This document shows positions 20,870-32,800 of a stretch of DNA of 64,000 nt, in pieces (positions within the stretch are counted from its first letter, which is position 1; each line of letters begins with the position of its first letter). The notes below the pieces were generated by a model. The model ran no database searches and was not told where the DNA came from. It worked only from the letters and a program-made list of their open reading frames with translations. This DNA comes from Reticulitermes lucifugus. Taxonomy: Eukaryota; Arthropoda; Insecta; Blattodea; Rhinotermitidae. The stretch lies in NCBI GenBank assembly GCA_026260175.1, contig JAKCWW010001177.1, forward strand, positions 1-64,000, read 5' to 3'. Both the position numbers and the translations under genes were made by a program.

Positions 20870-23110
20870 TAAGTAGAATGCAGTTGCGTTGGACAGATAC
20901 TGATGTAATTTTTGTACTGTTAACAGCACAACGGGATGACATTCTTTAAAATTATCGTGGTGCACTGCAGAGTATAATTTTAGAGTTGATAAAGGAGACA
21001 TATGCAAGTGGATGTAGTAGAATCGCAGTGTGATTCAGTTCTAAAAGAAACGTTTAGTGGCGTTGGAGTGCCAAGGTTTTATACGTACTTACCACCAGCA
21101 CAGATTTGGAAATTTTGTTCGATTTACTTGCCAAATGTGTGTTATGTTAGGTATCACACATTTATGAGAACAATGTTTGCCACTCTTGAAGCGAAACAAG
21201 TGGTCAGAGAGATCACGATTAACAGATAAACAAATTTGTCACCAATAATGAAACCAGAGTTTTAGATATGATAATAATTATAATAATAACGTATGCACAA
21301 AATTAAGATGTTAAGTTGTCAAATTTCTGCAGAGTTTTCTCTTTAGGCGTAGGATATTAGAACAGTATGCGACTGGATAATTTAACTTGCATATTTTGCA
21401 TTTAGATTTGGAAATGCAGAGGATTATTTTATTTACGGTATTCTTGGTATCGTCGTATTTTTATATTATTAAGACCTTTATGTTTCTTTTTAAAATGTTG
21501 CGGTCCATCTGTATGTCTCGTAGCTGGGTGCAGTGAGTCTGACATGTCTGATTTAAATCAGCAGCTTTTGATGCAACCTTTACAGCACATCGGACCGTTC
21601 TTTGCGACCCATGAATCACATGAAGGACAGAATGATCTTCATTGCTTTCCTCAAAAAGACAAATCTCAAAGAAGTACTTAAGGTATAGACGTCTTTAGAA
21701 TCTGAAAATTTCGTTTAGAACTTCAGTCGATGCAGAGGATTCTAAAAGAGAAATACAAGGCAAAGAGATATCTGACTGCGTAATGATATATATTTTACAT
21801 CAGTAGGTTGGCACGTTTGGTAAATGAGCACTGGGACCAAATATGTATGCAAAATCCTGTAGTATAGACCATATATTTGGGAAGTGTATACCCCGTGAGT
21901 ACACATTTCCATTTATTCTATTTTGCTTCTGCACAGATTAGCCTTGAAATTCATTCTGCTATTGCTGGCCTATAAAATGTTACAAATGCACTACGAGTGG
22001 AGCAGTTTTTTTGTGGCATGTATAAGAAAGGCATATATAAAAAGGAAATCTTGTACAGTACACACCTGTCGAATGGTAATGAGCCGGCTGGGCTGAACCA
22101 TGATGCGGGGTTCAAAATATGCGTATATTTGACACAGTAGGATTATGTTACGTGCTCACATGGGGTTTCATGCAACATTGTTAATGAACGCAACTTCGAA
22201 TTCTTGTCAGGTGGAAATGGCGTTGGAATGACTAAGACATCCTTTCTGCCTATCCATTCATTATAGATAGAAGTCACATCCACGGTGGTCATCGTTACGT
22301 CAAGAACTGAATGAGATTGTTTGCCAGTAAACAATAGAATTTTGTGCGTTGGTGAATTAGCAAAACAGTACATGTGTAAGCCAGTATGGAAAGATTTTGT
22401 CGCGTGTTTTTGCGGACGAAGCAAGTTCCAGGAAAAAGGACGAGATAATATGGAAAGAAAAAGAAAGGACTGCCACTGGTTGAAAATTACGTCAAACAGA
22501 AGGGAACAGTCACTGGGCCACGGTTCTTGGAGGCCACGCTGCTGTGTGTAGGACCTTGGTGATGTAATCTTTTACCAGCCTTTTGTTAGGTGCGCCTGCA
22601 TAGTATATTTACGAGTACTTTTCATCACGACGGGCTAGGTGGAAGAGACAGGATGGTCCCTTGGTTTTAGCACCTCGTTATCCGGGGTTAATGCCTCCTA
22701 ACTGTGTTCCTGTGGGGATATGAACGACATAACAACACCTCTCGAAATTTTATGTGTCGCAGTTAAGATGTGTATCAGTATTGTCACTGCGGCAAGAGAG
22801 TAAGCCTACGTCGCAGGTTACACCTTAGAGGTCAGCGACAACGACTTTGAACCAAGCGTATGCTGAAGTGGCAGATTTTTACTGCTGCAGTACTCACGAG
22901 GTCAATATACAGCAAACCTTGAAGTACATTTTTTCTTCTGCTAATGGGGGAAAATAAGTGAAGAGAATAATCTGGAGCAGAAAACAGGAATAACAACTGG
23001 ATTTGTATTTATTTCGGTAAAGGGTTAGAAATTGAAAATGTGGGAGAAACTGTAGCCGTGTATTGGTAGCAAAAAGACAAAGTTGCCAGTTGAGGCTATG
23101 AAATCATAAA
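20870..23110. other. no recognised feature
   Basis: Open frames of 75-93 residues exist (for example 21002-21229 plus and 22143-22424 minus) but show no family resemblance. A weak tRNA-like 'GGGGTTCAAAAT' near 22108 was not enough to call a SINE. Confidence 0.3.
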
Positions 23111-23111
23111 G

Positions 23112-23330
23112 AAGTAGAAGTCCACTCATTCTTAACATCGACACCAGATGGAGTTAAGTGTTTAAATTCACGCCCCGACCACCTTTCCCCCGGGGCAAGG
23201 ACTCGCGATATCCGTTGAATAGGACGCTGGATGGGCCCAAGAGCCAGCCTGGACGTTTTTAGGAAGAAGAAAATCTCTTGCGTCGACCCGGAATCGAACC
23301 CCGTATCGTCCACCCTACACTTACTATGCT
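23112..23330 (-). repeat. tRNA-derived SINE, main family
   Basis: Minus-strand copy. Reading the plus strand, the shared body appears in reverse: CACCAGATGGAG, CACGCCCCGACCACCTTTCCC, GACGCTGGATGGGCCC, and AGCCAGCCTGGACG. The B box complement GGAATCGAACCCC lies near 23290. The 3' end at about 23112 reads CACTCATTCTTAA on the plus strand. Confidence 0.75.
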
Positions 23331-23683
23331 TTTCCAGCGTCTCTCTTAGTAGCGAATTTATAAACCAAAAAGGCATATTTACCACGCACCCTTCGACGGG
23401 TGATGGGGTCATGTACCTGGTTTTATACTTGTGGAGAAGCATAGCTGCAAGTGAGAGTGAATAATGACATGTCATTGGTAGCATAACGGCGGGAACTCGT
23501 ACGTGTACCTCTCTAAACATCAAAACGATTATATTCGTATTAACGAAGGACACTTCGTGAATCTTTCATGAAACACACTGAGCGAGATATGAATCGCAGT
23601 GTTTGGTTGCGGTCATAAGTGGATTACTCTGCATATAAAGCAGAGACGTGTTTATGTGAAGTTACTCTACCTTATATTTTTAC

Positions 23684-23858
23684 GGCTCTGGGGCCCACCC
23701 AGCCTCCTTTCAATGGATGCCGAAGGTTGAGGGGCCGAGGCAAGAAGCTAAACACCCACCTCGATCGAATACCGAGGCTAAGAATAAGTGGAGCTGTACC
23801 TCTACTCCCACGTGTTCCTTTATGGCGTGCACAAGGTCAACTTTAGTTTACTTTACCA
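23684..23858 (+). repeat. SINE 3' body fragment, main family
   Basis: GGGGCCCACCCAGCCTCC, ACACCCACCTCGATC, GAATAAGTGGAGCTGTACC and TCTACTCCCACGTG follow the family order and end in a CAACTTTAG tail. The tRNA-like head is missing. Confidence 0.7.
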
Positions 23859-23859
23859 T

Positions 23860-24840
23860 GTATTCCTGTTGTAAACATCAGTTCCTGCTCGTTTCATTGC
23901 CACTCGTATCGTGTAGAAAACCGCCTAATAGTCCCTTGAGTTCTTTTTTTAATAATTCGTATGTGTGCTGCTATAAGAGTGGTAAATAACATATTCTTCA
24001 TTTAGTAATTAAGTCATGTTGGGTTGATAAACCCCAGCTGCTGGAGTCTTTACTGTTCAATAAGAAATCCTTGGAAATTGCTCTCACTCTGTACGAATGT
24101 GTTAACGTTGAAGCATTTCTTTGCACATGCTGCGTCAGCAACCAACATTCCAAGCAGTAACGGTGTCATGACCGCGTTCTTTTCCTGCGAACACGTCTTG
24201 ATTTTAAATGTATTGCGGGAACACCCCCCCCCCCAACCTCCGCTCTTTCGATTAACCTTTTCCTTGCGCGGCAACCGCTGCGTATAAAGACATTCTAATT
24301 TATTTGCTTTTTCAGACATGTAACTACAGTAGATAAAGGGAACAGAGAAATAATAGAACTTCGTATGATGTCATAACAATTTAATCATGTTTGTATCACT
24401 GTCGAATAGGTCCCAGTAGACACGAGACATGTCCTGCTGTGTCCGCGAAGATTGAACATCTTAAGAGCTTCATCGAAATATTTCCCTGGATTCTTTGGGT
24501 TTGCATTGTGGAGAAGAGTTTCGTTATGGATGTTGCGATAGGCCTATAGTTAATTTCTTGAATTTTGCTTCTTTTTTCCTCACGCTTTACGAGTCCGTGA
24601 GCAGGCTGTGACAGGGAGTTTATCGAACATCGCGAAAGAAGTGATATTGATCGTCATGTACAAGCTGTCAAAATATCTCGGTCTCTTTGGGTTTTTAGTT
24701 CAGCTTTAAGCAGAACACATACCTTCTACTTCCACCACATTTAAACCCTTATAAATTTCTAATTTTTCTGAAACTAGCCAGCCAATATGGACCACCCAGA
24801 TGCTCTTTTATTGTATTTACGGGGAACATAAATAAATACA
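23860..24840. other. no recognised feature
   Basis: It contains a C homopolymer near 24225. No coding or repeat homology is recognised. Confidence 0.3.
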
Positions 24841-24849
24841 CAGGAAATA

Positions 24850-25835
24850 GGAAGGAACTTGTTTCATTTTCCTTCGGAGTAATCCCCTGTCACTGCAGCA
24901 CACACATATCTTTCTAAGCTGCACAAAATAGTCTTCGAAGGCGCTCAAAGGAGTTGCATTTAATTTGGCTGTTACATTCTTCAGGGCCTCGACGTCCTGA
25001 AATCTTTGACGGCGGTTTTGACTAGAACTAGAAAGAAGTTGGCTGAAGCGAGGTCAAGTGACTAAAGTGGGTGGGTGATAACCATCACGCCGCGATACAG
25101 CAAGAAGCGCTTCATTATCACGGCAGAAGGATCAGGGGCATTATCATTCAAATGGAACCGAGTGCCTTTCTCCCGAAATTGCGGCCTCACTCTCGAATTC
25201 CGCTTCAGTAACATTTCCAGCACCTGTGTGTAGAATTCACTGTTCACTGTTTTTCATTCAGGCTCAAATCTTTATGAATTTTGCCCTGTTTATCACAAAG
25301 GTGATCAACGCCCTTTTGAATCCGAGCTTTTGAAAAAGAAAATTTCTAAGCCTCGATAACGGGTTTGATCTTCACACCATGTTCCGGCGTTTTGTTCCAT
25401 GACCGTACTGAAACGTAAGAGAGTTGTCTACAGTAACGATGCAATTCAGATAAAGCGATTTAGTTCGACAAGTCTGGAGAAGTCTTCATAGATTTTGGCT
25501 GTGTGTTCCTGTTGTTACTCCGTGAGATTCTGTAGAACAAACTTTGTGCACATATTCCTCTTTCCCAAATATTCATGAAGAATGACGACTCTTTCCCCAT
25601 ACTCCATCAATTTAGGTCATCCGACCATCTCTCGCCCCCAATTCCAAATTATTATAAATGTTTTCTGATCTAGAGTAGTTGAAGGTCACCCAGTACGTGG
25701 ATCAACTTCAAGGTTCTCACGTCTATCTCGGAATCTTTCAAAGCATTCGAAGGCGCGCGTACGAGATATAGCTTCATTTTTAGGCGCTTTCGCAAAATTG
25801 CGTTTTTTGACGTCCAAGTTTCTTGCTCAGTAGCC
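24850..25835 (-). pseudogene. mariner-family transposase, degenerate
   Basis: In minus-strand order from about 25810: AFECFERFRDRRENLEVDPR (helix-turn-helix region, normally 'FKRFREGRxxVxDDPRSGRP'), an eroded middle, NSEFYTQVLEMLLKR (normally 'NxEFYxxVLxRLR'), FHLNDNAPDPSAVIMKRFL (normally 'LxxDNAPAHxAxxVxxFL'), ITHPL then LDLASANFF, and finally VKDFRTSR, 'CSLERYVCAAVTGDYSEGK'. The second catalytic Asp survives in NDNAP. The third, in 'PDLAPxDFF', is Asn here (SANFF). Many stops and frameshifts are present. It abuts the Harbinger transposase on the same strand near 25840. Terminal repeats were not resolved. Confidence 0.78.
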
Positions 25836-26350
25836 TACAGCCTCATAAAATAAGGCAACAGCGGATTTCCTTCGTCTCCCAGCGACACAAATGGCACTTT
25901 TGAAATCGTATCAGGTAGCCCTGAATCCGATGTAATATTTAGGTATTTTCTTTCCAACAATACGTACAGGGAAGAGGTTCTGAAATTTCCGTCGTCACTT
26001 CAACGCCCCACAGCACCTGTGTCAACGGTAATCCGCTTGAAGTTGTTGTCAGCTACTGCCTGTAGCAAGATTCAGAAAAACTGTTTGTGTTTATAAAATG
26101 TTGAACCACCTTGGGCAGGGCAGTTAATTTCAGCGTGCTTGTCATCCATGCACCGAATATAGTTGGGAAATTTCACCTGTTCACATAGGTCTCAGCTGTA
26201 TTCATCCACATATCTGTCGTTGGGATAGTAAATATTCGTCTCTCAGAATATCACATATCACTTTACAAGTGTCTTTGACAATTTCTGACACAGTTGTGTT
26301 ATCCATTCGAAAATGTAGTGCTGGAGAGCGGAATTATTCACCAGTAGCAA
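25836..26350 (-). pseudogene. PIF/Harbinger transposase remnant
   Basis: Minus-strand blocks: FLATGE, then FRSPALHFRMDNTTVSEIVK, DTCKVICDILRDEYL, VKFPNYIRCMDDKHAEINCP, AQGGSTFYKHKQFFLNL, ADNNFKRITVDTGAVGR, SDDGNFRTSSLYVLL, and VPFVSLGDEGNPLLPYFMR. These match the HARBI1-like DDE_4 core: 'RFLATGxSFxxL', 'NCIGCxDGKHVxI', 'DVGxxGRxSDxGxF', and 'FVxLGDEAFPL'. The first catalytic Asp (MDDKH) and the second (TVDTG) remain. The frame is interrupted. Just upstream on the minus strand, TTTTTTGTATGTTATAG before FLATGE looks like an intron acceptor. After PYFMR the homology stops and mariner sequence begins, so the C-terminus is missing or displaced. Confidence 0.8.
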
Positions 26351-26569
26351 GGAACCTATAACATACAAAAAATAATTATTTAATATTTTTATAGTTGGAG
26401 TTTCATCCAAAAAGCGCTTAGGTTCTTTTGAATATTTTTTCACAAAGGCTGTTATGAACAAAAGTAATTAAAAATTTTAAGAGAATATGAGGTCCACTGA
26501 TTGACTGGAAATTGCTCTGCATTCATTGAAAAAAAGTATAGCATGTTATCAACAATAATTTTTTCTGTA

Positions 26570-27118
26570 TTATACATTTCAGTCAAAACAGTGAAAGCAA
26601 GATGGAAGAAACTGAGATATTACAGTACTACAGAAAAGAGCTAAGAAAATTAGAGAAGCTAAAGTCAGGCAGTAGGCTGCTGAAGTGACAGTGACTGGCA
26701 TATGGCCACATTTTACTGTCATCTTCTTTCTTAAGGGTATTCTGAAGTGGGGACCAAGGCTGATGACTCATAACTGACTAGAATAGAATCTGATCCTTCA
26801 GCACAGTCAACCCGCCTAAACCCGATTGCGTTAATCGTGGGGGCATCGGCTCCCCAAAACAAAAGGCTACGCCGAGAAGCTGTAAGTAATATTAAGACAA
26901 ATGAAAAACTTGCGGCTTTTGAGACGAAGAAGTTGGAAATTTTGGACAAAGAAGAAGCAGCCGAGAAAGACGACGATTTATTACATTTGAAAAGCCTGTT
27001 GCCGCATATAAAGTCTCTTCCTCGCATGAGAATAATTCACCTGTGCTTAAAATTTCAGGAACTAATAATTCAGGAACTGGAAGAAATGGAGAATTCCGCT
27101 CGTCTTTCAGTCCAGTAA
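26570..27118 (+). pseudogene. MADF-BESS protein of the Harbinger element
   Basis: It is divergently placed to the Harbinger transposase. Early blocks in shifting frames read VKARWKKLR, QYYRKELRKLEKLKSGS and WPHFTVIFFLKG, matching the second half of a MADF domain ('VKxKWxxLRDxFRRELKK...WPxFxxLxFL'). From 26837 an intact frame of 93 residues follows: a basic, Lys/Glu-rich linker (KLAAFETKKLEILDKEEA), then DDDLLHLKSLLPHIKSLPRM, a BESS motif ('FLxSLLPxxxxLxxxxxxxxxxKI'). Insect PIF elements are known to carry a MADF-containing second gene, thought to bind DNA and aid the transposase. That fits this pairing. Frameshifts and a TGA after KSGSRLLK make it a pseudogene unless intron structure rescues it. 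Confidence 0.72.
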
Positions 27119-27263
27119 GTGCTTCCAAATTTAATTCTCAGACGAAAGACGTGGCTTACAATAATTAGGGCTGCATGTCCTAGATGTGTTTTTATGGAAT
27201 GACATGTATTGAGACTTCCAACAGGTTCTGAATACAAGTTGTGAGTACAGAGGGTACGATCCG

Positions 27264-27803
27264 GTGTTAATCTTTGGGTCGCTCCAACAAACGTGTGTTA
27301 ATTCACAACCAGTCATTCTTCAGCAGATACTGGTTTCCAAAAATTGTTTTCCTTTCTTGATAGATTATCCTTTAGTTTCTCCAGCAAAAGATCAAATGAG
27401 ACTGTTCACTTCTGTCGGCATTCAAAAAAATTGTCACCAAATTTCCGTGCAGCTTTTACGTATGATTAAACTCCAAGTGAATTCCTACAGTCTTTTAATT
27501 CTTGCACCCAACACAAACCAGCAGAAAAATAGTCAAGATTTAAAACTGTTTTCCAACAGAACAAACTTCTTCGATATTTCGAGAGAGACATCCGTTCTTG
27601 TCACGCGCACTGTAACTAGCGCGTTACCCGTGATAGGCGGCGTGGAGTCACCCGCTTACCGCTACATGCTGCGTGTACCTCCATGCACCTGTTACCCGCT
27701 AGCATCCAAGCAACACGCTTGCATGCGGCTGTACCCTAAGAAAGGTAACGAAACCTGGAAACAGAGACAATTACACAGCCAACGCTGCATTGTGATCAAA
27801 TGA
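27264..27803 (+). other. unrecognised 179-codon open frame
   Basis: This is the longest uninterrupted frame in the window, directly downstream of the MADF-BESS remnant. I recognise no domain. It has no charged or hydrophobic pattern typical of a known transposon protein, and the reading frame is not continuous with the BESS frame. It could be chance, the distal part of the Harbinger element, or a decayed exon. The last third is rich in Cys, Arg and Tyr. Confidence 0.25.
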
Positions 27804-27844
27804 TGGATGAGGGCGGGGGATATATGTCATTTCTGGAAGGATGA

Positions 27845-28085
27845 GAAGTGCATATAAAATGCAGTTTGGAAACCTAAAGAGATCATTAGGGAACGCACAT
27901 GTAGATTAATTATAAAGAAGTAGATTATCAGGATAGGATGGATTCAAGTGGACCAGGATATGGTCTGGCTCTTGTGATTACGTTTGCATCCTTAAAAGAA
28001 TAGGATTCTCGTGACCAGCTCAGCAACTACCAGCTTCTCAATAACGATATTTCTTCTTGGACTTGAACTTTGGATGGAAGCAACC
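27845..28085 (+). pseudogene. LINE 3' tail fragment
   Basis: The frame WKPKEIIRERTCRLIIKK, stop, IIRIGWIQVDQDMVW matches the LINE C-terminus ('GKPEGKRPLGRPRRRW...DLREIGWDxxDWIxLAQDRDxW'). The usual 'CAGCTTCTCAATAA' stretch near the 3' end follows at 28031-28045. Confidence 0.62.
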
Positions 28086-28445
28086 TTATATTTTTTTCAA
28101 CTACCTGCATTAATAAAATGAACATATCGGCCACGGGAACTCAAACGTTGGCGGTCTCTACAGAGTCCTGAAGTTCTGTATGGCAGGATAATCCAATTTT
28201 TATCACGATCACTGTTTTGTGTAGTCTAAAATGTTATACTATCACGCGATTTCTCTGCTTTTCCCTTTCACGAAACGTTGTAACCAAGCTTGCTTGTAGA
28301 TTACAGAGTGTTCGGCAACGTAATGGCCAGTCTTGAGGAGCGTGTTGTACGGGTCATTTAGAGAAAGAAAAGTCTAATAAACTGCAGTTCGTTTCGACAC
28401 CATTATCACGTTACGCACTAGCTTAATGTGGCACTGAATAAACAT
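28085..28445. other. no recognised feature
   Basis: Nothing recognised between the LINE tail and the Tc1-like transposase remnant. Confidence 0.3.
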
Positions 28446-28449
28446 TTTC

Positions 28450-29800
28450 TTTTCAGCTCATCTTTATTATCATTATTTGAAACTTTACAAAACTGAAGTA
28501 CCAAGGTTGTTACAACACATGTTCGAAGTGCCTACCATCACGCTGTATGCATGCTGCCAGTCGTGTAGCCACTGAATGTTGCCACTGCTTGCGTTCCACT
28601 TCATTTCTGAGACAACGGCCGCTTCATTTATGGCCTCTCCTAACTGATGCCCTTTTTCTGGTTTACCACCGTGATACACGCCCTACTTCATGCAATCAAA
28701 CAGAAAGAAATCTAATGGGTTGAGGCCGGGTGACCGAGCGGGTCATTTCTTCCAGTCCTTCGTATTTCATAATTTTCGTTCAACCATTCCATTACCTCTC
28801 TCCCAAAACGTGGAGGTGCCCGGTCATGTTGAGCCACGTTCGTTCTCGTGCTGTAAGAGGCACATCCTCTAAATACAGGAGTAACTTATGTTTCAGAAAA
28901 TTTCTGTATACTGAGCTGTTAAATGTCCCTCGATAACGTTGTCCAATCAGAATTATTATCTACTACATGGGTCTCCAACCCGCGGAACACCATGCTGTAT
29001 TATGCGGCCCGCGGCTACATTTGTAATTTATGTGTATACTATAAGCGTTACACAATAATTTAGGCGGTTAGGTGTACCACTTGTTATTTTTTCACGCTCG
29101 GCCCGCGAACCAGCCCACAATGACGGGTGTGGCCCTGCGCCATAAACGTTTTGACGTCCATGGACTAACACTTCACATCACATGTTACTCAAAAATCGCT
29201 GTTCAAAATGATATTGTGCTACCTGGTGTGGAGTTTCCTGTGCCTAGCAGTGCGAATTCCTTGTGTTAGCGATATTGTCCCGGCTAAATTGAGCCTCATC
29301 CGTGAACAGAATATCAGGCAGAATTTGTAGCCGTGGTTGCAACCATTCACAAAATCGTACATGATTGGCGTGATCTCCCGGTAAGAGTCATTGTAAGCTT
29401 TGAAGGTGGTGCGGATAGAAACCGTCATGGTACACAATTCTGCATACGTGTGTCTGTGCTACACCAGTCGTCCTGGAAATTCTGCATATGCTTGTACTTG
29501 TGCTTCGTTGCACTGCTGCCAGAACATCACCTTCTACACCCAGTTGTTCACTTTCTGCATTCGTTCGTGGCAAGGAACCAGCCTCGTCAGAATTCTGTGT
29601 AGGTTTCAGAGTTTTTGAGATTTGGAATTCTGTGATGTGGGTAACGTTGCAGGTATTCTACAACAGCAGCCCTGTCCTTTCAATTACAGAAGCCGTACAC
29701 GACATGCATGGCGGCATGTACCTCATTCGTGTCAGGCACTTTGGCTACCCCGTCGTACTGTCAACGACACAGACACTGCCACACTGTACAAGCAGGAACT
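28450..29800 (-). pseudogene. Tc1/mariner-superfamily transposase with DUF4817-type N-terminus, broken
   Basis: Minus-strand blocks in order: VVYGFCN then KDRAAVVEYLQRYPHHRIPN (DUF4817-like 'YGxxxGNxRxAxxxYxxRFPxRRxP'); PRTNAESEQLGVEGDVLAAV; TSICRISRTTGVAQTHVCR and IVYHDGFYPHHLQSLQ (helix-turn-helix); LPDILFTDEAQFSRDNIANT (second DDE motif); ETPHQVAQYHFEQRF; EDVPLTARERTW; EVMEWLNENYE; and YHGGKPEKGHQLGEAINEAA. This is the gene common in insect genomes and often named Tc3-like. In-frame stops, frameshifts and an insertion at about 28966-29165 destroy it. The catalytic region around 'WPARSPDLNPLDFF' is eroded to a stop. Some plus-strand open frames across here are shadows. Confidence 0.85.
28966..29165. 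mobile_element. hAT-like MITE inserted into the Tc1-like transposase
   Basis: About 200 bp without transposase homology separates the blocks YHFEQRF and EDVPL. Its ends, GGGTCTCCAACCCGCGG on the left and a reversed CATGGACGTCAAAACG on the right, and an interior with TGCGGCCCGCGGC and CGGCCCGCGAACC, resemble hAT-type MITEs. Target duplication is not certain. Confidence 0.5.
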
Positions 29801-29859
29801 CGGTGCTAGCGCGCTTTACTAACTCGTGACTTGATAACGGTGGCGAAACGAAGTGTAGT

Positions 29860-32800
29860 TTCTTAGACCTTTTTTGTTCCAAATAACCCATAGAATACGC
29901 TCCTGGTTAGGTCACTACGTCGTGGCACATTCTGTGTATTGGTTTATTCTGTAGTTGTTGCTGCATTCTGTACATTAATCTTAAGAATCAATGACTTGAA
30001 ACCAGGGGTACTGCTCCTGAAATTAACTGTTAACCATCACTGTCTGTGTTTGTAGTGAGCACCACTGATTAAAACAGAGTCATCGTAAGTTCCAGAAAAT
30101 ACAGGATTTTTTCAAGGAATTGGTTTATAAGATTTAATTACAGGTTTATTGCCTACAGCAGCCTACAGGTTTATAGGCAGTACGGTGTATATTTAATCAC
30201 ATGCGGTAAAAATGTAAAGTGGATCAGCTGTATCTGGTTGCGTGAATCCTTGGTATGGATTGCTGCTCTCATATGCGATGTCCAGACGACGTTTCCCCGC
30301 TCCTGTGCCCGATATTGCACCAAAAAGTGGCCCGGCGACCTAGGCGAGCCGGTAGATGTGTGCCCCCAGTAAGTTCTGAGAGGGATTTAAGTCTTCCGAG
30401 ATACGATGCACTGTCAACTGGTAACAGTTCCGACATTTCGGAGGATATTACTGCGTCGTTCTTCAGGGTGTAAGTGGTCCGAGGATTACTTGGGTTCCGA
30501 AAATAAAGATGGTAAGCTCGTCCGAAATGTTAGTGACCGTTGCTTGGAATTTCTGGTGCCCGCCAGGTTTTGGGCTCAGGTCTAGTTCGCCTAACGAGTA
30601 GCGCCGGCCGTATCCAAAATATTTTCCTTTGTTTCCATCCCAGAAAAAAACTATATGGGGACGAAAACAAAGAAATTAAAAAGGAAGAGAAATTATTCGA
30701 AAATGGGAGAGGCCGTACATAACAGGTTAAAGCTTCTACATTTTACTCTGCCAGCATCGAAAGTGAGTGCATTACAAATGTCTTAAAACAAGGTTCTCAG
30801 GAAAGTACTTGAACGTAAGAAGGGTGAATTGAACAGTTGGGACATTACAAAACGAGGATGTAGATCGCCTGTTTATTGTAACCATAGTGAAACCTACATT
30901 GGTGGGGCTTAGCCTGTCGCTAAGATCAGACACGGAATGTGTATGGAAATTTGATAGAGATACTTGTTGGAATACGAAGCTGAAATGCGAGGATAGGAAA
31001 TGGTTTTAACCAGTTCAGAATTGTACCCAGTATCGGAGTTTGTGTTAAATCTGTAGGTTCGTCTCACTCATAACTGTTTATATGTTTCGGTATTTGTTGA
31101 CATGTAGAAACGTGTCTTTCACGCTATGTTAAGAAAGAAATGTATGTAAATACCTGTAATAACTTACCTTATAATATGTTTCGTAAGGACACACTTGTTA
31201 AAAATCTTTGTGTGATATGGAGAGAGTACCGCTGAAGTATCATTTGTGTGCAACTTATCATTTCCCTGCTAGCCCGACTTGACATAGCCAACAGGCGTAT
31301 TCATAAGCTGTTGCTCGTACTCAAAACTGTAATTTTTGTTTCAGGTTACTTCAAGGCTGATGTGTGACAGTCCAGCTGTAGTCGGAAATCCTGAACGCAG
31401 TGTGACATTCATGGAAGTTATGTGATATAGACACACTAACAGTAGCATTTCCTTACAGCAAGATAATCTTTGATATTGCCGAGAGAAAATTTGTCGTCTT
31501 GATAACATAACAGCAGTTAAATTCACTTCCCTTTTAAGTAGCCAAAATCCTGGCAGGTAGAAGTGAATGTGAAATTTGATCCAGCTCGTGATAAGTGTTT
31601 GCCTTGTGAAACTGTACACTGTGTGGTACTAGTACACCTGGATGGCGTTCTGTGACTTTCTGTGACAGTGCTGTGCCTGTCCTCCGGAATGCGTTTGAAC
31701 GGACGTCATGACACTTCTGGGGCGACAGGGACAATTTCTGGAAGTAATACCTTTGAAAGACGAGACGAGTTCGCTTCATCTTCAGGAGTAGGTGAGTTTA
31801 TTTGATAACTGTTTATGGTTTTGGTATCCGGACACTTTTGAAAGTACAGGTTATGTGTTTCAAAATTTCACTAATATAGGTATTGTCGTACGGAAAACCA
31901 GTGGGTGGCAATTGATATTACGGTGATATGTAGTAGCCTACAGCAGGGTGATAAAACAGTAAGGATGGTTTAGTGAGTGCTCGCAACTTCGTCAAAGATT
32001 CAGGCAAGTCTTGCCTGTATGAATAGAGCCAGGAAAGTGCCTGTGAGACTTGGAAAGTATATAATCATATGTAACGTTATAACAGCTTCATCATAAAAAC
32101 CCAAACTCTTAGGTGGCTTAAGCAGATTGTTTAATTAAGACAGTGTGATTCCTTCAACTACTCTACTCGTGTATCTCACCACTGTGTCCGGGATTAATCT
32201 GTCACCATAAGATTACAAATACCGTCAAAATCTTCATTGATATTAATGTTAATTGGTCATATTATTAAGGCAACATGTTTCAACCAATCATGATCATCTT
32301 CAGGCTATCCAGTATCATAAAATGTGGAAATATTACAGTTGCATTAAAATATGTGTTAAGTAGACGGAGATTTCAGTCTTGATATTATATACAAATAAGT
32401 TTTTTTTACCAACAAGTTACGCAACAAATTTCACTTATCCACACATGTGTAGGAGACTACGACTACTACATGTTTCGGCTGTCTTGTAGCCATCTTAAGA
32501 GGCACTGATCTACAACGGACATATATAGAGTTAAAATTTAACTTCGTTGGCAGTAAATAGTAAAATACATTGTAAATATGTTATTACAATATGCATGTGT
32601 GGTGTTGATAATATATACAGATTAAAATTATGCAGGACCCAAAATCAAATGTTTCCAGTCATCTGAAACTGATAAATTCACCTCGGGCTTGTTGAGTGTT
32701 AAGTCCTGTATAGCGTCAGGCTCTGTACACTATGAACGGACACTCTGTACAGAGTATCATGCCGATGGTGACATTGTGTACAATAGCAAAACCTGTTTCA

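Noticed and set aside
22080-22140. SINE head with a B-box-like GGGGTTCAAAAT
   Set aside because: No convincing A box or family body follows.
29388-29829. Plus-strand frames of 66-113 codons over the Tc1-like remnant
   Set aside because: The minus strand has the clear transposase homology, so the plus frames are shadows.
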